64,000 nt of DNA, from assembly GCA_963457665.1 (NCBI GenBank), contig OY735203.1, positions 5,879,850 through 5,943,849 on the forward strand, read 5' to 3'. The notes beneath the pieces were generated by a model. The model was not told the DNA's origin, searched no databases, and was given only the letters and a program-made list of their open reading frames with translations. Source of the stretch: Thysanoteuthis rhombus. Lineage: Eukaryota > Mollusca > Cephalopoda > Oegopsida > Thysanoteuthidae. Numbering within the stretch: the stretch's first letter is position 1; each line of letters begins with the position of its first letter. The translations under genes and the position numbers were made by a program. Below, piece by piece: positions 1-11,045 of this stretch.

Positions 1-918
1 ACCAAATGTAGTAGGATTTTATTATTTCTGGTGGAACATTATGCAATCGGAATTGAGATTATGTGGTGTTCATGACCAAACTCAAGAGCATTGAGACTCT
101 GTTGCCAAAAATATGTTTCTGTAAGGACCTTCTCATTTATACCACCAGCATATTCTTATTTTTAGCCACAAAGATCCACACGTACATATTTGACTTTTTA
201 TTTCAAACTTTTATTCATATAACATATTCCATCCCCAAAATGAAATAATCTGGCATTTGGCAAAAGGTCAGTCCAGTGATCGCCAACCTTGTTGATACCC
301 TCCACTAGAGGGCAGTTTAAGCACACTGAGTCATAAGGTTAGGTATTATTTCTGTTTTATTTCCGCCTCACAGATTATAATTGGCTTTGTATATGATAAA
401 TATGTCAAATATTTACTTTTGGGAGCCTTTGGTTTTGGGTTGCATATAGATGGCTAGTTAATTGACTCTACATAATTTCAGCCATTTCTTACAAATCTAG
501 CCATTTTTAGCCATTAAAAAAGGTTTTAAATGGCTTGCTGGATTTGAAATATTACTGGGCAGTATAGAAATTTTACCCTAGCAATAGTTGCAAAAGTGCT
601 GGGCATAAAAAAGCAGTGATTATGAATTAGAGTGTGCTTTTTATTTCTGCCTCGTAATGTTTGACTTTTTTGATTTTATACAAATATATGAATATATGTG
701 TATATACACATTCTCATTTTGGCTTTGAATTTATCAGATTTGCTCTCATTTCTCATGGGATATCCAACCAGGCTACATTCAAAACACAAAGCAAACCTTT
801 TAAAAGTTTTAGATGTGGTAGAAAAGTTTGTTGCTAAATCATTGCAGAGATTAGTGCAATCACATTTGCCATGGAAGGAAATGGGAGAGACATTTGTCCA
901 GCAGTGAACTTATGATTG
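1..918. other. AT-rich non-coding stretch
   Basis: I see no coding exon, RNA gene or recognisable element here apart from a CTCF-like site near the left end. The short open frames lack similarity I can recognise and have the composition of the surrounding AT-rich DNA. Confidence 0.5.
302..314 (+). promoter_or_regulatory. CTCF-like motif
   Basis: The 13 bases CCACTAGAGGGCA fit the known bilaterian CTCF core (CCA, S, Y, AG, R, K, GGC, R) at every position. A single motif match in 64 kb can arise by chance, and no other boundary feature is visible nearby, so function is inference only. Confidence 0.3.
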
Positions 919-919
919 A

Positions 920-921
<2 letters not shown>

Positions 922-968
<47 letters not shown>
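922..968. repeat. (AT)n microsatellite
   Basis: Uninterrupted AT dinucleotide run of about 47 bases. It produces a spurious open frame of alternating Tyr and Ile. Confidence 0.95.
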
Positions 969-969
<1 letters not shown>

Positions 970-1031
970 TTCTGATGGTTTCTCTCAAAACGCAGTGTTA
1001 CAGTTTCTCAATTTTTTTCAAATACATAATT

Positions 1032-1055
1032 ACACACACACACACATATATGTTG

Positions 1056-1109
<54 letters not shown>

Positions 1110-1265
1110 AAAATATGTCTGTACATTTGCAAGTACCTTTCATTACCTCTTATTTATATATATATATAACAGTTACGTATATTTATCAATACATGTGTAT
1201 GTATGTGCGTGTATATATGTATATTTGTCAATATATTTTCATGTGTATGTATGTGTGTGCATATA
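1032..1265. repeat. Compound AC/AT/TG microsatellite region
   Basis: A short (AC)n run is followed by an (AT)n run to about 1106. A looser zone of TATA and TATG/TGTG words continues to about 1265. Simple-sequence DNA without coding potential. Confidence 0.85.
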
Positions 1266-1269
1266 TAAA

Positions 1270-2182
1270 GAAAGATAGGGAGATTTGGCTGTTGTTATCT
1301 TTGATAGCTTCCTGGTATTTTGTTGGGAGTGGTGTATACTTATGTAAAACACATTATACTTGAATGTAAATGAAATGTATGCACATAAAAATTAGTGTGT
1401 ACAAGTAAAAAAAAAATTAGTGTGTACAGTTAATTTATTCCCAAATTTCCCATATTGTTCAAAGCTCGTATTATAACATGTCTTTTGTTTTCAGCTGGTA
1501 CTTTGTTATATCAATTGTACGGCAATACCATACTTGTACTACATCAAAACCTACACTAATCAAAATCTCTCTATTCAAGGTATTCCTGTTATTCATCTCT
1601 AACAAATTTCATCCCCCCTTGGTGTTTTATGAATTAAGTATTACGCTTTTGAGCATGTAAAAGATATCAACATGTTATTGTTTACATGAATTCTTAACTG
1701 CACCTGTTTTGGCAGAACAAAGTAATGATATTAATTTGACAATGTGGAAGTGAAAAATTTGAGAACAAGTATTTTACATCTTGAATTTTTTTGTCATCAT
1801 TAAAGATTGGCTTGATGCATTTCGCTCAACTTGCTCTGACATTTTCAAAAGCTCTCAGCAATGTGAAAAAATTGTAGGTGTTTACGTGTTTGTGGTTTTG
1901 TAGTGACCCGGAGAAGACTTGGGAGTTTGTCTGGAGGAGAGGAATGGGGGAGTTGTTCATGGTGTGTGTGAGATAGGAGTCAATATTGGTATTTCTTATT
2001 CTTACGGTTATTTGTATGTTTCTTCTGCCTTTTTCCTTGTGTGTGTGTATAAATAGTGAGTGTTTTCTTTAAAAAGGGGTGATATTATGGTGTATCCATG
2101 TGTTTGTTTGTATGGCATGTATGTATCTGCCTGCATGAAGGTAAGCCTATTTTTGTTAGTCTATATTTTGGCACTAATTCAT

Positions 2183-2183
<1 letters not shown>
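1270..2183. other. No recognisable feature
   Basis: AT-rich single-copy-looking DNA with only short, unrecognised open frames. I see no gene or repeat in it. Confidence 0.45.
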
Positions 2184-2253
<70 letters not shown>

Positions 2254-2270
2254 AGTGTGTGAGAGAGAGT
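2184..2270. repeat. (AT)n(GT)n(GA)n microsatellite
   Basis: About 59 bases of alternating AT run directly into GT and then GA dinucleotides. The 88-residue minus-strand frame through it is a by-product of the repeat. Confidence 0.95.
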
Positions 2271-2334
2271 ATATGAGTGAAATGCATCCACATAAACATT
2301 ACAAAACTGACAAAAAAATATGAATACTACATCC

Positions 2335-2400
2335 TGGGCTGGCGGTACCATTAAGCCAATCTAGGCAACTGTCTAAGGTGCATTATTTAGAGGGGTACAG
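2335..2400 (+). mobile_element. Possible terminal fragment of a dispersed MITE-like repeat
   Basis: The words GGGCTGGCGGTACCATTAAG and CTAGGCAACTGTCTAAGGTG resemble the ends of a dispersed repeat found in many animal genomes, with a CTAGGCA...TGTCTAAGG half-palindrome. I could not find a matching opposite end, so this is at best a truncated copy. Confidence 0.25.
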
Positions 2401-4435
2401 TACTGACCTTTCAGGAGACAAATTAAAAAGATCATCTAACATCCAGGGGCATATGAAACTTTCACACTACCCCTGCTTCTATCAAATAAAGAGACGTATA
2501 TAATTAGCAGAAATATCAAAACAATTAAATTCTGAAAGTTTTAGAATTCAACAAGATTAGGAATCTTACGTTTTCCAGAAATGTTTCATCCGTCTGTTCC
2601 TTCTTAATCACTGTCATGAGATTTTGTTGCTTTTGAAGAGTGAAAAAAATCGAGAGATTTTTCCCTTGAATTCTAATTCAAATTGAAAAGACAATGAAAG
2701 ATGTTCGGTCAAACACATATTATACCGATGTCAGATTCATCTATGCAGGCCTCCAGCATTGATAGTTTAAAGAAGTGAGAAAAATTTTCCCCAAATGTTT
2801 TTAGTATTAAAAGATGTAACTTTTCATAATGGGAGAGGAAAAAAACCAGTAATGAAAAGATAAATAATTTTTGTAGGGAATAATGATAACTTTATACAGT
2901 AGAGAATAATAATTCTAGTGCAAAGAACAAAGAAATATGTCAGATGCAGAATTAAGGTATCATTATTTTCATGGATCATTTGATTTTCTTATGAATGATC
3001 AGCTAAAAACAATCACTGTAGGCCAGAGGGAAAATCCTGTAATACGTGCGATTGTTTTGTGCCTTTGAAGTTTTCAGAGTAAAAAGGGAATTGAAGCTTG
3101 TTGACTTTTCGAGTTGGCATCAAAAGTAGCATATTCACAAAAATGTTCTTTTGATCTCACTAGATTCAAAAGTTATGGAAACACGTTTTAGAAAGTCTAC
3201 TAGCACACACAAAGGCTGTCTTCAGTGACTATTAGGCTTGATGTTAATTCTCTACTCATTTTGAGAATTTATAATTCTTTTTCATTCTAGATGTGTTCAC
3301 ACCTTTCCTCCCCTATCTCTTCTCCCCCTCCTGTTTTTTTGTGGCGATTCTCTGAGAAATGGTGATATGTTTATCTTATACAAAATTAATTGTTTCTTCA
3401 TTAAATGTATTCTGCTCGATTTCAAAGTATTTCTTTTCATCTTTTGTTACAAACAACCCCCCCACACACACACAAACAAAAACTGGATCATTATCATTGG
3501 GATGAGCATGAATGTAGATCCCACAATATTATTATTAGGTTGTAAATTGTACTGGATGTTGCTTCACTCTTCAGGTTTAGGCATTTTAACGCTGTTGCAT
3601 TCATGAATGACTTGCTATGATGTTCTGTTTTTGCTTGAAAAATAAGCCTACGAAAAGAAATTGAATCATTGTAATACAGTTTTCAATTAATTTCTATGTT
3701 TTATACAAAGTATGCCACATTTTGTTTCATTTTTTTTAAATTCAAATTTTGGGGGTTGGTAAGAAAATCTTTTTATCCCCACAAAATTCTATTTTATTCA
3801 ACTTGAACAGTTCATGTTACTTTTAGACAGGATGGGTGAAAACAAACTACCAATTGGAAAATTGGTAAGAGATAACTTCAGCATTTATTGTTCAGTTGTA
3901 GTAAAACTAGCTTGAATTTCATTTTGGTCCATAGACTGATTGAACAGATTTCAATTCTGACTCTAAAATATCCTCTGTAAAATGGAAATGCAACAATTTT
4001 TTTGTAAAATATCTCTGAGAGTTAATAAGTGAGCTTTCACAAAAAAACAAACCAGGTATTTTTATGTTATTTTGTGTTAAAGAAAGTCACAATAAGAAAA
4101 AAGCTGATATTGGTGTGTGAGGTGGGCTAATGGCTTTTTCTAAATCTTCTTTCTTAGGAATTAGTTAGGGTTTGGGGTTTTTTTTAGGGACATAACAGGA
4201 ACAAGTTATTGGCAGTAATGCCTTTAAGACAAATCCTTTATCCAAGGCCCAATTTCTCTCCTCTAGCAACATCCATTGATAACGTTAGAATGGTGGAGAA
4301 AATGAAGTTAATCCTACAAGGCCATCATGTTGGATTATGGTGAAATATGAAGAGAAACTTTCCTCTTAATGTTTTTGTTTTTATCTTCATTGATAATTGT
4401 CCATTTTTCTTTTCTTGTTCATAAATTGTTGCTAT
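2400..4435. other. No recognisable feature
   Basis: AT-rich DNA without recognisable genes. The only simple motif is a C7 plus (CA)n stretch near 3457-3475. Open frames are short and unrecognised. Confidence 0.45.
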
Positions 4436-4439
4436 TGAT

Positions 4440-4575
4440 TTTTTCAAACTTCAGTCCAAGTTGGAGGCTAGAGTTTACTCTGGTTTTCCACAACAACAAC
4501 AATCTTCACCTTATGTATAAATCAAAATATTGGGAATGCTATTTGAGAAGAGTTGTCTCCCCTATTTAATCATAA
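4440..4575 (-). mobile_element. SINE family 2 fragment, 3' part
   Basis: Read on the minus strand it carries a GGGGAGACAACT block, a (GTT)n stretch and a closing AACTTGGACTGAAGTTTGA block. The same blocks close the plus-strand copies at about 22.0 kb and 57.4 kb. The tRNA-like head is missing. A (TTG)n stretch at 4690-4703 may be a trace of a second copy. Confidence 0.5.
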
Positions 4576-4899
4576 TCTTCGGAATATATATATAATAGAA
4601 AAATTTGCAGTAGTCATCCTCAGTCAGGATTGAAGTAGGAGTGAAGTTTGACCCTGTAGAAGCCAGGCTTTGAAGTATTATTATCTTTGTTGTTGTTGTT
4701 TTTATGCTTCCTGTTTTTTTTCTTTTATCTGATTTCTTCCTGTTTTACTAATACATTGACTATTTATATTATCAGGAATATTGTCTTGGTAACCTTCCAT
4801 TTAAAAAAAAAAAATATTTTGCGTGTGAAGCATTCAATAAGTTAACATTCTCCAAGTATTTTAATATTTATTTCAATTATTGCAATAAATGATATTTAC

Positions 4900-5110
4900 C
4901 CTTGGATGGTGTAATAGTTGGCATGTCTGCCTCACAGGCAATAGGATCTAGGTTCAATTCTCGGTATGAACAAAGACTGCTGGAAATTCTCCATTAGTAC
5001 CAATTTCCCAGCATACTCAGCAGCTAAGTACACTCAAGATCAAAAAATGATTTTTGGATCCCCAAAAGCGTTAAAGAACCAAACGTTTTATCCATTTGAT
5101 TTTAATACCC
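4900..5110 (+). mobile_element. tRNA-Val-derived SINE
   Basis: The first ~70 bases look like a degraded tRNA-Val(CAC) gene. A box A-like TGGTGTAATAG lies at 4907-4917, GTCTGCCTCACAGGC covers the anticodon arm, and a box B-like GGTTCAATTCT lies at 4951-4961. The acceptor stem does not pair and an unrelated body follows, so this is a SINE rather than a working tRNA gene. Known biology: such heads supply an internal Pol III promoter. A partial minus-strand copy lies near 10.95 kb. Confidence 0.65.
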
Positions 5111-5539
5111 TGAGAAGGTCTTTGTCTTGACTGAAGTAACAAAGACATCAGCATTGTAGAGTGAACAAAGTATTTTTTCAATAGAAAATACTTTCATCTG
5201 AATTGATTCGTGATATTATTTGTGGAGAAAAGTAGAAGGCTTATGAAGATGATATCCATTAATTCTTGACTGGATCGTTTTATCTGCATCATTAAATACT
5301 GATTTTATCATCTACGTCCATGACATAAGAAAGACATTTCATGTTCAGAAATATTGTGTCCTCTCTTCCGTTAGCTGTACTTTCTTTCACTATATCTTCC
5401 CTCTTAGTCTCTTTCTCTCATACCCTTTCTTTCTTCTTTGATGCTATAACTTGCTTAATTTCTCTTTACTTTTTTGTTCCCTCCTCATTACCCCTGTCAA
5501 CAAAGTTGGAGAAATATATGTATTACTCTACTCCTGTCC

Positions 5540-5990
5540 ACACAATATCTGGATGAATTTCAATGAAATTCAGTGAGATGGTCGGCCATGAAGTAAGGAA
5601 GAATTCATCAAGTTTAGGGGCGGATCTAATCATTTATTTTTGATTGAGAGACATTTATGTATTTGCTCATGGCTCATCATACGATTTCTTCAAAAGTTCT
5701 CAATCAATTTCTAAGGAACTCTATGAATAGACGGGCTATGGGGTAAAAGAAAATTTATTGAGTTTTGAGGTGTATCTCTTTATTTGTTTTCAATTGACAG
5801 ATATTTTCAATCTTTTTTATACATCTATGAATTTGCTCATGACTCAATACAATATCTCCAAAAGTTCACGATGAATTTAGATGAGATTTTGAAGAAGGAT
5901 TGGCCATAAGCTATGGAAAATATGATTAAATTTTGAAGGTCAACCAAGGAATTTCTTTTGATTGAATTGTTGCGCGAAGTTAGTAGAGGT
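5540..5990 (-). repeat. Three diverged copies of a ~150-175-bp unit
   Basis: Equivalent words recur at about 5580 (GGTCGGCCATGAAGTAAGG), 5732 (GACGGGCTATGGGGTAAAAG) and 5907 (GATTGGCCATAAGCTATGG), and phrases such as TTTGCTCATG...CTCA repeat between them. On the minus strand the core reads GAACTTTTGGAGATAT, matching the plus-strand array at 62.0-62.5 kb. This is an old tandem or element-derived array. I recognise no protein in it. Confidence 0.6.
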
Positions 5991-7386
5991 ATACACTCTC
6001 TGACTTTGATGATTTTCTTTTGTTATTTCAAGTTATAATTTCCAACTCATCTCTCTTTAAAAATTTCTTTTTTCAACATCACTTCTTACTGTAAAACTGT
6101 TTTGTATTGTTCAGGGCCAACAAATCATGGTTTAATTTTGATTTTGAGTAAAAACAATTATTTACTAATCTACACTGAAGTGCTCATCAATCTATCAACA
6201 AACAAATGTATGTACAGCAAAAAGTATGTATACAAATCAAATCAAATTATCCCATCATCTAGTAGACTGCTAGGGTACCATGCTGGCACCATCATATATC
6301 TCAGAACAATGAAGGTTACTTGGCGCTGTCCATCTTTTCCCCGACTAACATGCAACACTTTGTACTGGCTTATAGTGTATCAGCAGCATTGTATGAATTC
6401 ATTTTTTCAAATTGTCTGATGAGGGTTAATTAATGCCCTGAAACATTCATAACAGAAATATAAAATAGAATAGCCATGTTTTCATATAATTCGTTAAAAT
6501 ATATTGAAGATTTATGCAGTCATTGCGCTACGGCCTGACTTGCAGCCCCGGCTAATTTTTTTTTAAAGGTTATATTTCAGATTTATTTTTTAGATTTTTC
6601 CGAATCCCTCAGATACATTGTGCCCCAAGAGCGCCAGTGCCCCACCTCCTGATTGTTGTTGGGTTTGTGGCACCACAGTGTATAAAGGCTTTAGTTGCCA
6701 ATTTACTTTATAAAGTTCAACCGACAACTTACCCTAGGTAATTTCTCACAGTGCTGTATATATATATATTTCTTTGTTTCCATAAATTTGGTTGTACATA
6801 ACGTTCGTCAGTGCAAATGATCCAAGCATTCTTGCCTGATGGTTATGAAGGATTGGGCAAAAAAAACAAAAAAAACAGACCAGGCTAAAAGATCAGACAC
6901 TGTCTGGATTAGTCTTTTTTTTTTTTTCAGATCAGACCAATTTTTTCCAATTTATACTATTAAAAACTCTGAGAGCTGTACTTAGTTTTTAAAAAAAATC
7001 ATGTTGCAGCTAGAATGCTAATCTAAAGCATTATATGTAAAAAAAAAAATTCACTGAGGGTGGAAAGAAATTGTTTTTTAAATTTTCAAATGATAGAAAA
7101 CTCAAACCAAAAATTCCTCAATCAAACATTTTGATAATGGTGACACGAAAAGCTGTGCAAACTACCTTGACTTGTCTAATGGTGTTGACAGATGAGTGCA
7201 CAAATCATCCCAAGCATGTCAAGATTTGATCGTAAAACCTACCAGTAACTACACTGAGTACACTCAAACAATTCTTTAGCTCCCATCACTCTCCCCCCCC
7301 CCGGTTACATTTACATTGTGTAAGAAGACAATTATCTGATGCTCAGTTATTTTTCCATTGGCAATGCTAGGAGTTCCCGCTTATCT
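5991..7386. other. Mostly featureless, contains a 105-residue open frame
   Basis: An open frame at 6102-6419 has no recognisable similarity. It ends beside the hammerhead-like motif described separately. A GC-richer patch at 6530-6670 is also unexplained. I see no gene with support. Confidence 0.35.
6416..6443 (+). ncRNA. Hammerhead-like core, CTGATGA...GAAA (weak)
   Basis: CTGATGA at 6416-6422 and GAAA at 6440-6443 flank a possible stem II, in which GGG can pair with CCU with one G.U wobble. Known biology: Penelope-like elements carry minimal hammerhead ribozymes. Stem III and a normal NUH cleavage site are not convincing here, and no Penelope coding sequence is adjacent. It may be a degraded ribozyme or a coincidence. 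Confidence 0.2.
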
Positions 7387-7387
7387 A

Positions 7388-7421
<34 letters not shown>
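7387..7421. repeat. (TC)n(TA)n microsatellite
   Basis: About eight TC units run straight into about ten TA units. Confidence 0.95.
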
Positions 7422-7889
7422 AACTTGTCATACATATTTGAACAGACATTTTGCTTTGCTTGGTTTTGATAGTTAAATGACACCTTTGTCATTCCACAGG
7501 CCGTAGTCTCAAGGAGATGGAATGGTCAATTATGGCTGTATATATGATGTCCAGATGCCACATGTATAGGCCGTTTTCTCTACCTGTTGTATGTGTATCT
7601 CCTACTAGAAAGATTAAATATATTTCTTTTATTGCTTTCAGGGCACAATAATAATATGTTATGATATTAAATTATTTTAAGATACATGTATGGTAGTTGT
7701 GATGTGGAAATGAAGTAACAAACTTTTATAAGTGGAATACATTTTTATAAATTACCAAAACATATTTGTAAGGTAAGGATTATCTCTAATTTTGAAATGA
7801 AATTCCCTGAGTTACTCATCTGTGTTGGTGGTAGATTTTCAAATTATTGGCTCTTATTCCTGAACAGTGATGTTCATGACTGACACTGA

Positions 7890-9190
7890 ATCTGTCCCTC
7901 TGTCATACAGCAAAGAAGAGCTCAAAAGTTTTGAAGTGGATAGCTTCAGCAGTAAAAGGATAGAAGGACTTTTAGGCCATTAATAGAAAAGTCCCTGTTA
8001 TTTCATCAAAATCCTCTCAAGTTGACCATAATGTCTTCTTTTCTTTCCCTCTGAATGCAAAAGTTTTGCCAGTCCTGGTAAAGCTATGGAAGAAAGAAAG
8101 AGTGCAACAGACTTGTTTCTCTTTTGTAGAAATTGTTCTTACATCTTCCTCTCATTTCTGGTTCCAAAATCAACCATCACATCATCTGGGTCATAGAAGC
8201 ATCTAATAAGTAGAACCAGGGCATCTGAATCTGATGTTTTTTGTGACTCCAATGAAGTGCATGTTTCATGTGAGCAAGTATGTGCATATCAGCTTCTTCA
8301 TGTGGTCATTCTTGCATTACATGACTTGGTTCTTTGTATGCCACAGATCTGAGCTGAGTAATGTAGATATCTCGGTCTAGTATAGATTCTATCTTGCTAA
8401 CTTGATGGCTGGTGAGTTTATTCAACTCATCCTTATTCTGAGAACTTTTCAGGAAATCTTTGAATTTGGTTTTCTGTGTGATTTTTATAGATCCTGATAC
8501 ATTGATTCTACATGCTACTCATTTGTTGCCACAAGTTTCACTTTTAATGCTGGATTGGAGGTAATAATCTTGCACAATGCCCACCTTTTTGGCAGTCTTC
8601 AGGAGCTGTTTGATGTATTGCACAATCCCATTTGCTTATTATTGGAAGGTGTTTCCTATTGGGTGATATTGTGCATAATTATAATTTACCATCTACAATT
8701 AGGCAATTAAATATTTTGTCAACTTGACTTATTGACTCAAATAGTTATGCAAGCTCTGACTTTGTTCCTACATAAAGTTGTCCAAAATCAGAAATGGATG
8801 ATGGGTGTTGTTGATATCTTGTCTCCTCGTTTCAGCTGATTTGTTGAAAAAAAATCCTTGTGCACAGTGCCAAATTAGTGATGCAATTTGTTCCCCAGTG
8901 ACACTTCTTCGGTCTTGAGCGTTTTGAACCATAGCAGAGGATATCATCTGATTAGTGCTTTGAAAGTACTTTCTTGTTGGACAAGAACATTTTCTTTGTG
9001 AGATTCATATTACTTCTCTTCAATGTTTTTACATTCAAGTTAGTTGTGATGACAGACTCATCAGTACAAGAACTTGTATTGAGCACTGGTAATTCTGGAC
9101 CTTTACCTTCAAATGGGTTGACAAATTCAGCTTCAATTGAAACCAAAAGATTCTCGATTCTCACTTTCTTTTAGAAACATTCTTTGTAAT
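7890..9190 (-). pseudogene. Decayed relic of an 'EEAD / DTDV' family protein
   Basis: Minus-strand translation yields pieces in the order of a large protein family that I know from fish and invertebrate genomes, where it is often linked to mobile DNA. An N-terminal block with FVNPFEGKGPELP lies near 9130. A block with FKDFLKSSQNKDELNKLTSH lies near 8440. HEEADMHILAHMKHALHW lies near 8290, followed by SDSDALVLLIRCF and VDFGTRNERK near 8160-8240. The pieces lie in different frames and stops interrupt them, so the copy is dead. The EEAD and DTDV-type acidic motifs suggest a nuclease-like fold, but that is inference. Boundaries are approximate. Confidence 0.5.
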
Positions 9191-10214
9191 GCAACTCTTT
9201 CCTTGACATGTTTGTAATCAGTGATAGCATTTAAAATGAAAATTGTTCCTTCGAACTTATGGAGAAGGCATGTTTGCTCTAGCTTAGCTAGCATCCAATT
9301 TTTGCTCAGGGAGCAGCTAAAGGACTACTGATGAAATTTTGGTTTGGACTCAGGACTTTTTTTACAGTTATATCCCTTGCATTGTAAATATATATGAATT
9401 GATTCTCATTCAGTTTTGGTGTTTCAAAATGTAATGTATAGTACATAAAATCTTATTTTTAGTCAATAAACTTAAAGTAACTATTAATGATCTTGAGATG
9501 ATCTCTAGAGGTCACATTATTCATAATGAGTTGAATTCAAGGCCATCTTCAGAATACTCAGGGTTGAATAAGTAGGTTGATACAAACAGGAATTTAACAC
9601 TAAAATAAATGTAAGAATTCCCCCCCCCTTTTCAAACACATAATTCTATAAAATATTTAATCATAGTCAGAGCAATTGAAAATATTATATAATACTGTTA
9701 ATTGTTTATTACACCTTGGATATTTATCAGAATCATACTTGATTTCATAAATCATTTAAAGTCTCTAAAAAGCAGTGATGTAAATGGGTTTTGGGAAGTA
9801 AGTATAATCATTTTTTAAAAATTTAATGCTTTGTCGGTCACAGCCAATATCATCAAAATCATCTGATGATGTTGGCTTTCAAATCAAATCAAATTATTCT
9901 ATTCAAAATTCTAAAATACATACAAGACAATTAATACAAAACAACTAGAAGCAACACAATAAATTCAAGATTCATAAAACAAACGAGATCAAAAATTGAA
10001 AATAAAGTTGATAACCCATACTATATCAACATATACTGCATCAAACAATACAACTGTATTATAGAATTTTAGAATTGGGAAGGAACTGTCAGGGTTGACT
10101 AATCGTATATGATTAGGCTGTAAGTAAAAGTTATGCATGGGGATCATAGAGGGGTCCATCAGGGATTAACCGAGTGAACCCTTGCAACAAGAGGTTTTGG
10201 GTGCTGCAAGCAAT
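9191..10214. other. No recognisable gene; small hairpin included
   Basis: AT-rich DNA. It contains a C8 run near 9620 and a hairpin at 9843-9876, listed separately. The 18-base word CAAATCAAATCAAATTAT at 9880-9897 also occurs near 6236. Confidence 0.4.
9843..9876. other. Short inverted repeat (hairpin)
   Basis: Arms GCCAATATCATCA (9843-9855) and TGATGATGTTGGC (9864-9876) pair at 12 of 13 positions around an 8-base loop. It may be the end of an otherwise unrecognised element. Confidence 0.6.
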
Positions 10215-10249
10215 CCCACCCCCTCCCCCGCCCCCTCCCCCCGCCCCCT
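10215..10249 (-). other. Strong G-quadruplex-forming tract
   Basis: The plus strand holds six cytosine runs of 3, 5, 5, 5, 6 and 5 separated by single A, T or G bases. The minus strand therefore has six G-runs with one-base loops, the most favourable layout for a stable intramolecular quadruplex. It stands out sharply from the AT-rich surroundings. The Gly-rich minus-strand frame across it is a composition artefact. Confidence 0.75.
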
Positions 10250-10929
10250 CAAAAAAATGTGCAAGTGGAGGAAAAGTAAAAGATAAATTTAGGGTAGATT
10301 TAAATTGAAAATTGCCCCCCACCATCTATTTACGGGTGGGATTTAAAAAAAAAAAAATTCTCTCAGTTTTTCATATGATGAGGAGTAATTGTTCAAAATT
10401 TTAATCCAGTAGTTCCATTGGGCTGGCCTGTACACATCATACATGCATAGCCAGCCAGACAATCTTAGAAACTGAGAGAAACCTATGTTGACATTTTCTA
10501 AAAAATGAATTGAAAAACTAAGAAAATCTAAAGCCCTTTTTATCTGTTGAACAGGTATTGATTTCTTCTAGGCTATTGTTTTATACCTACTGAAACTTGT
10601 GAGATCGTCTGGGACGACTTGACATGTAAAATTTATGATGCATCAAATTTTATGGAGAGTAACGTCTTCTTTAAATGTTTCTTTGGTTCTATATTTCAAC
10701 ACTTCTTTTTTCACCTTTCGAACATCAACATAGAATCACATTCTTCTGATTCATTTAGATGTAGAAATGGTGTTAAAATATACACGTTCATGGGCAAACT
10801 TTGATCAGACCTTCTAGGTGGAGGTGGTTTGAAAGCTGGAACTTTATAGTCAATAAAAGATAATTGTGCTGAACCATTGTTTCATGAATCTATATAAAAA
10901 GTTGATATTTTTCATGTCACTGAGACACG

Positions 10930-11045
10930 TAGAAAACTTTTCCACACTTAACTCATACTGGGAATTGAACATGGATCCTTTTGTATGTGAGGCAGACCAT
11001 TAGAACTTTGGCAGAAGGTAACACATGTGAATCAAATGGGAATAA
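10930..11045 (-). mobile_element. Partial tRNA-Val-derived SINE
   Basis: On the minus strand GGTCTGCCTCACATAC and the box B-like TTCAATTCCCAGTATGAG match the head of the SINE at 4.9 kb. The 5' end with box A is poorly preserved. Truncated and diverged. Confidence 0.5.

Noticed and set aside
894-1169. Tyr/Ile-repeat proteins at 0.9-1.2, 2.1-2.35, 13.4 and 14.5 kb
   Set aside because: They are translations of (AT)n microsatellites.
4901-4971. Functional tRNA-Val gene
   Set aside because: Box A and B are recognisable but the acceptor stem does not pair, the TΨC arm is mutated, and a SINE body follows.
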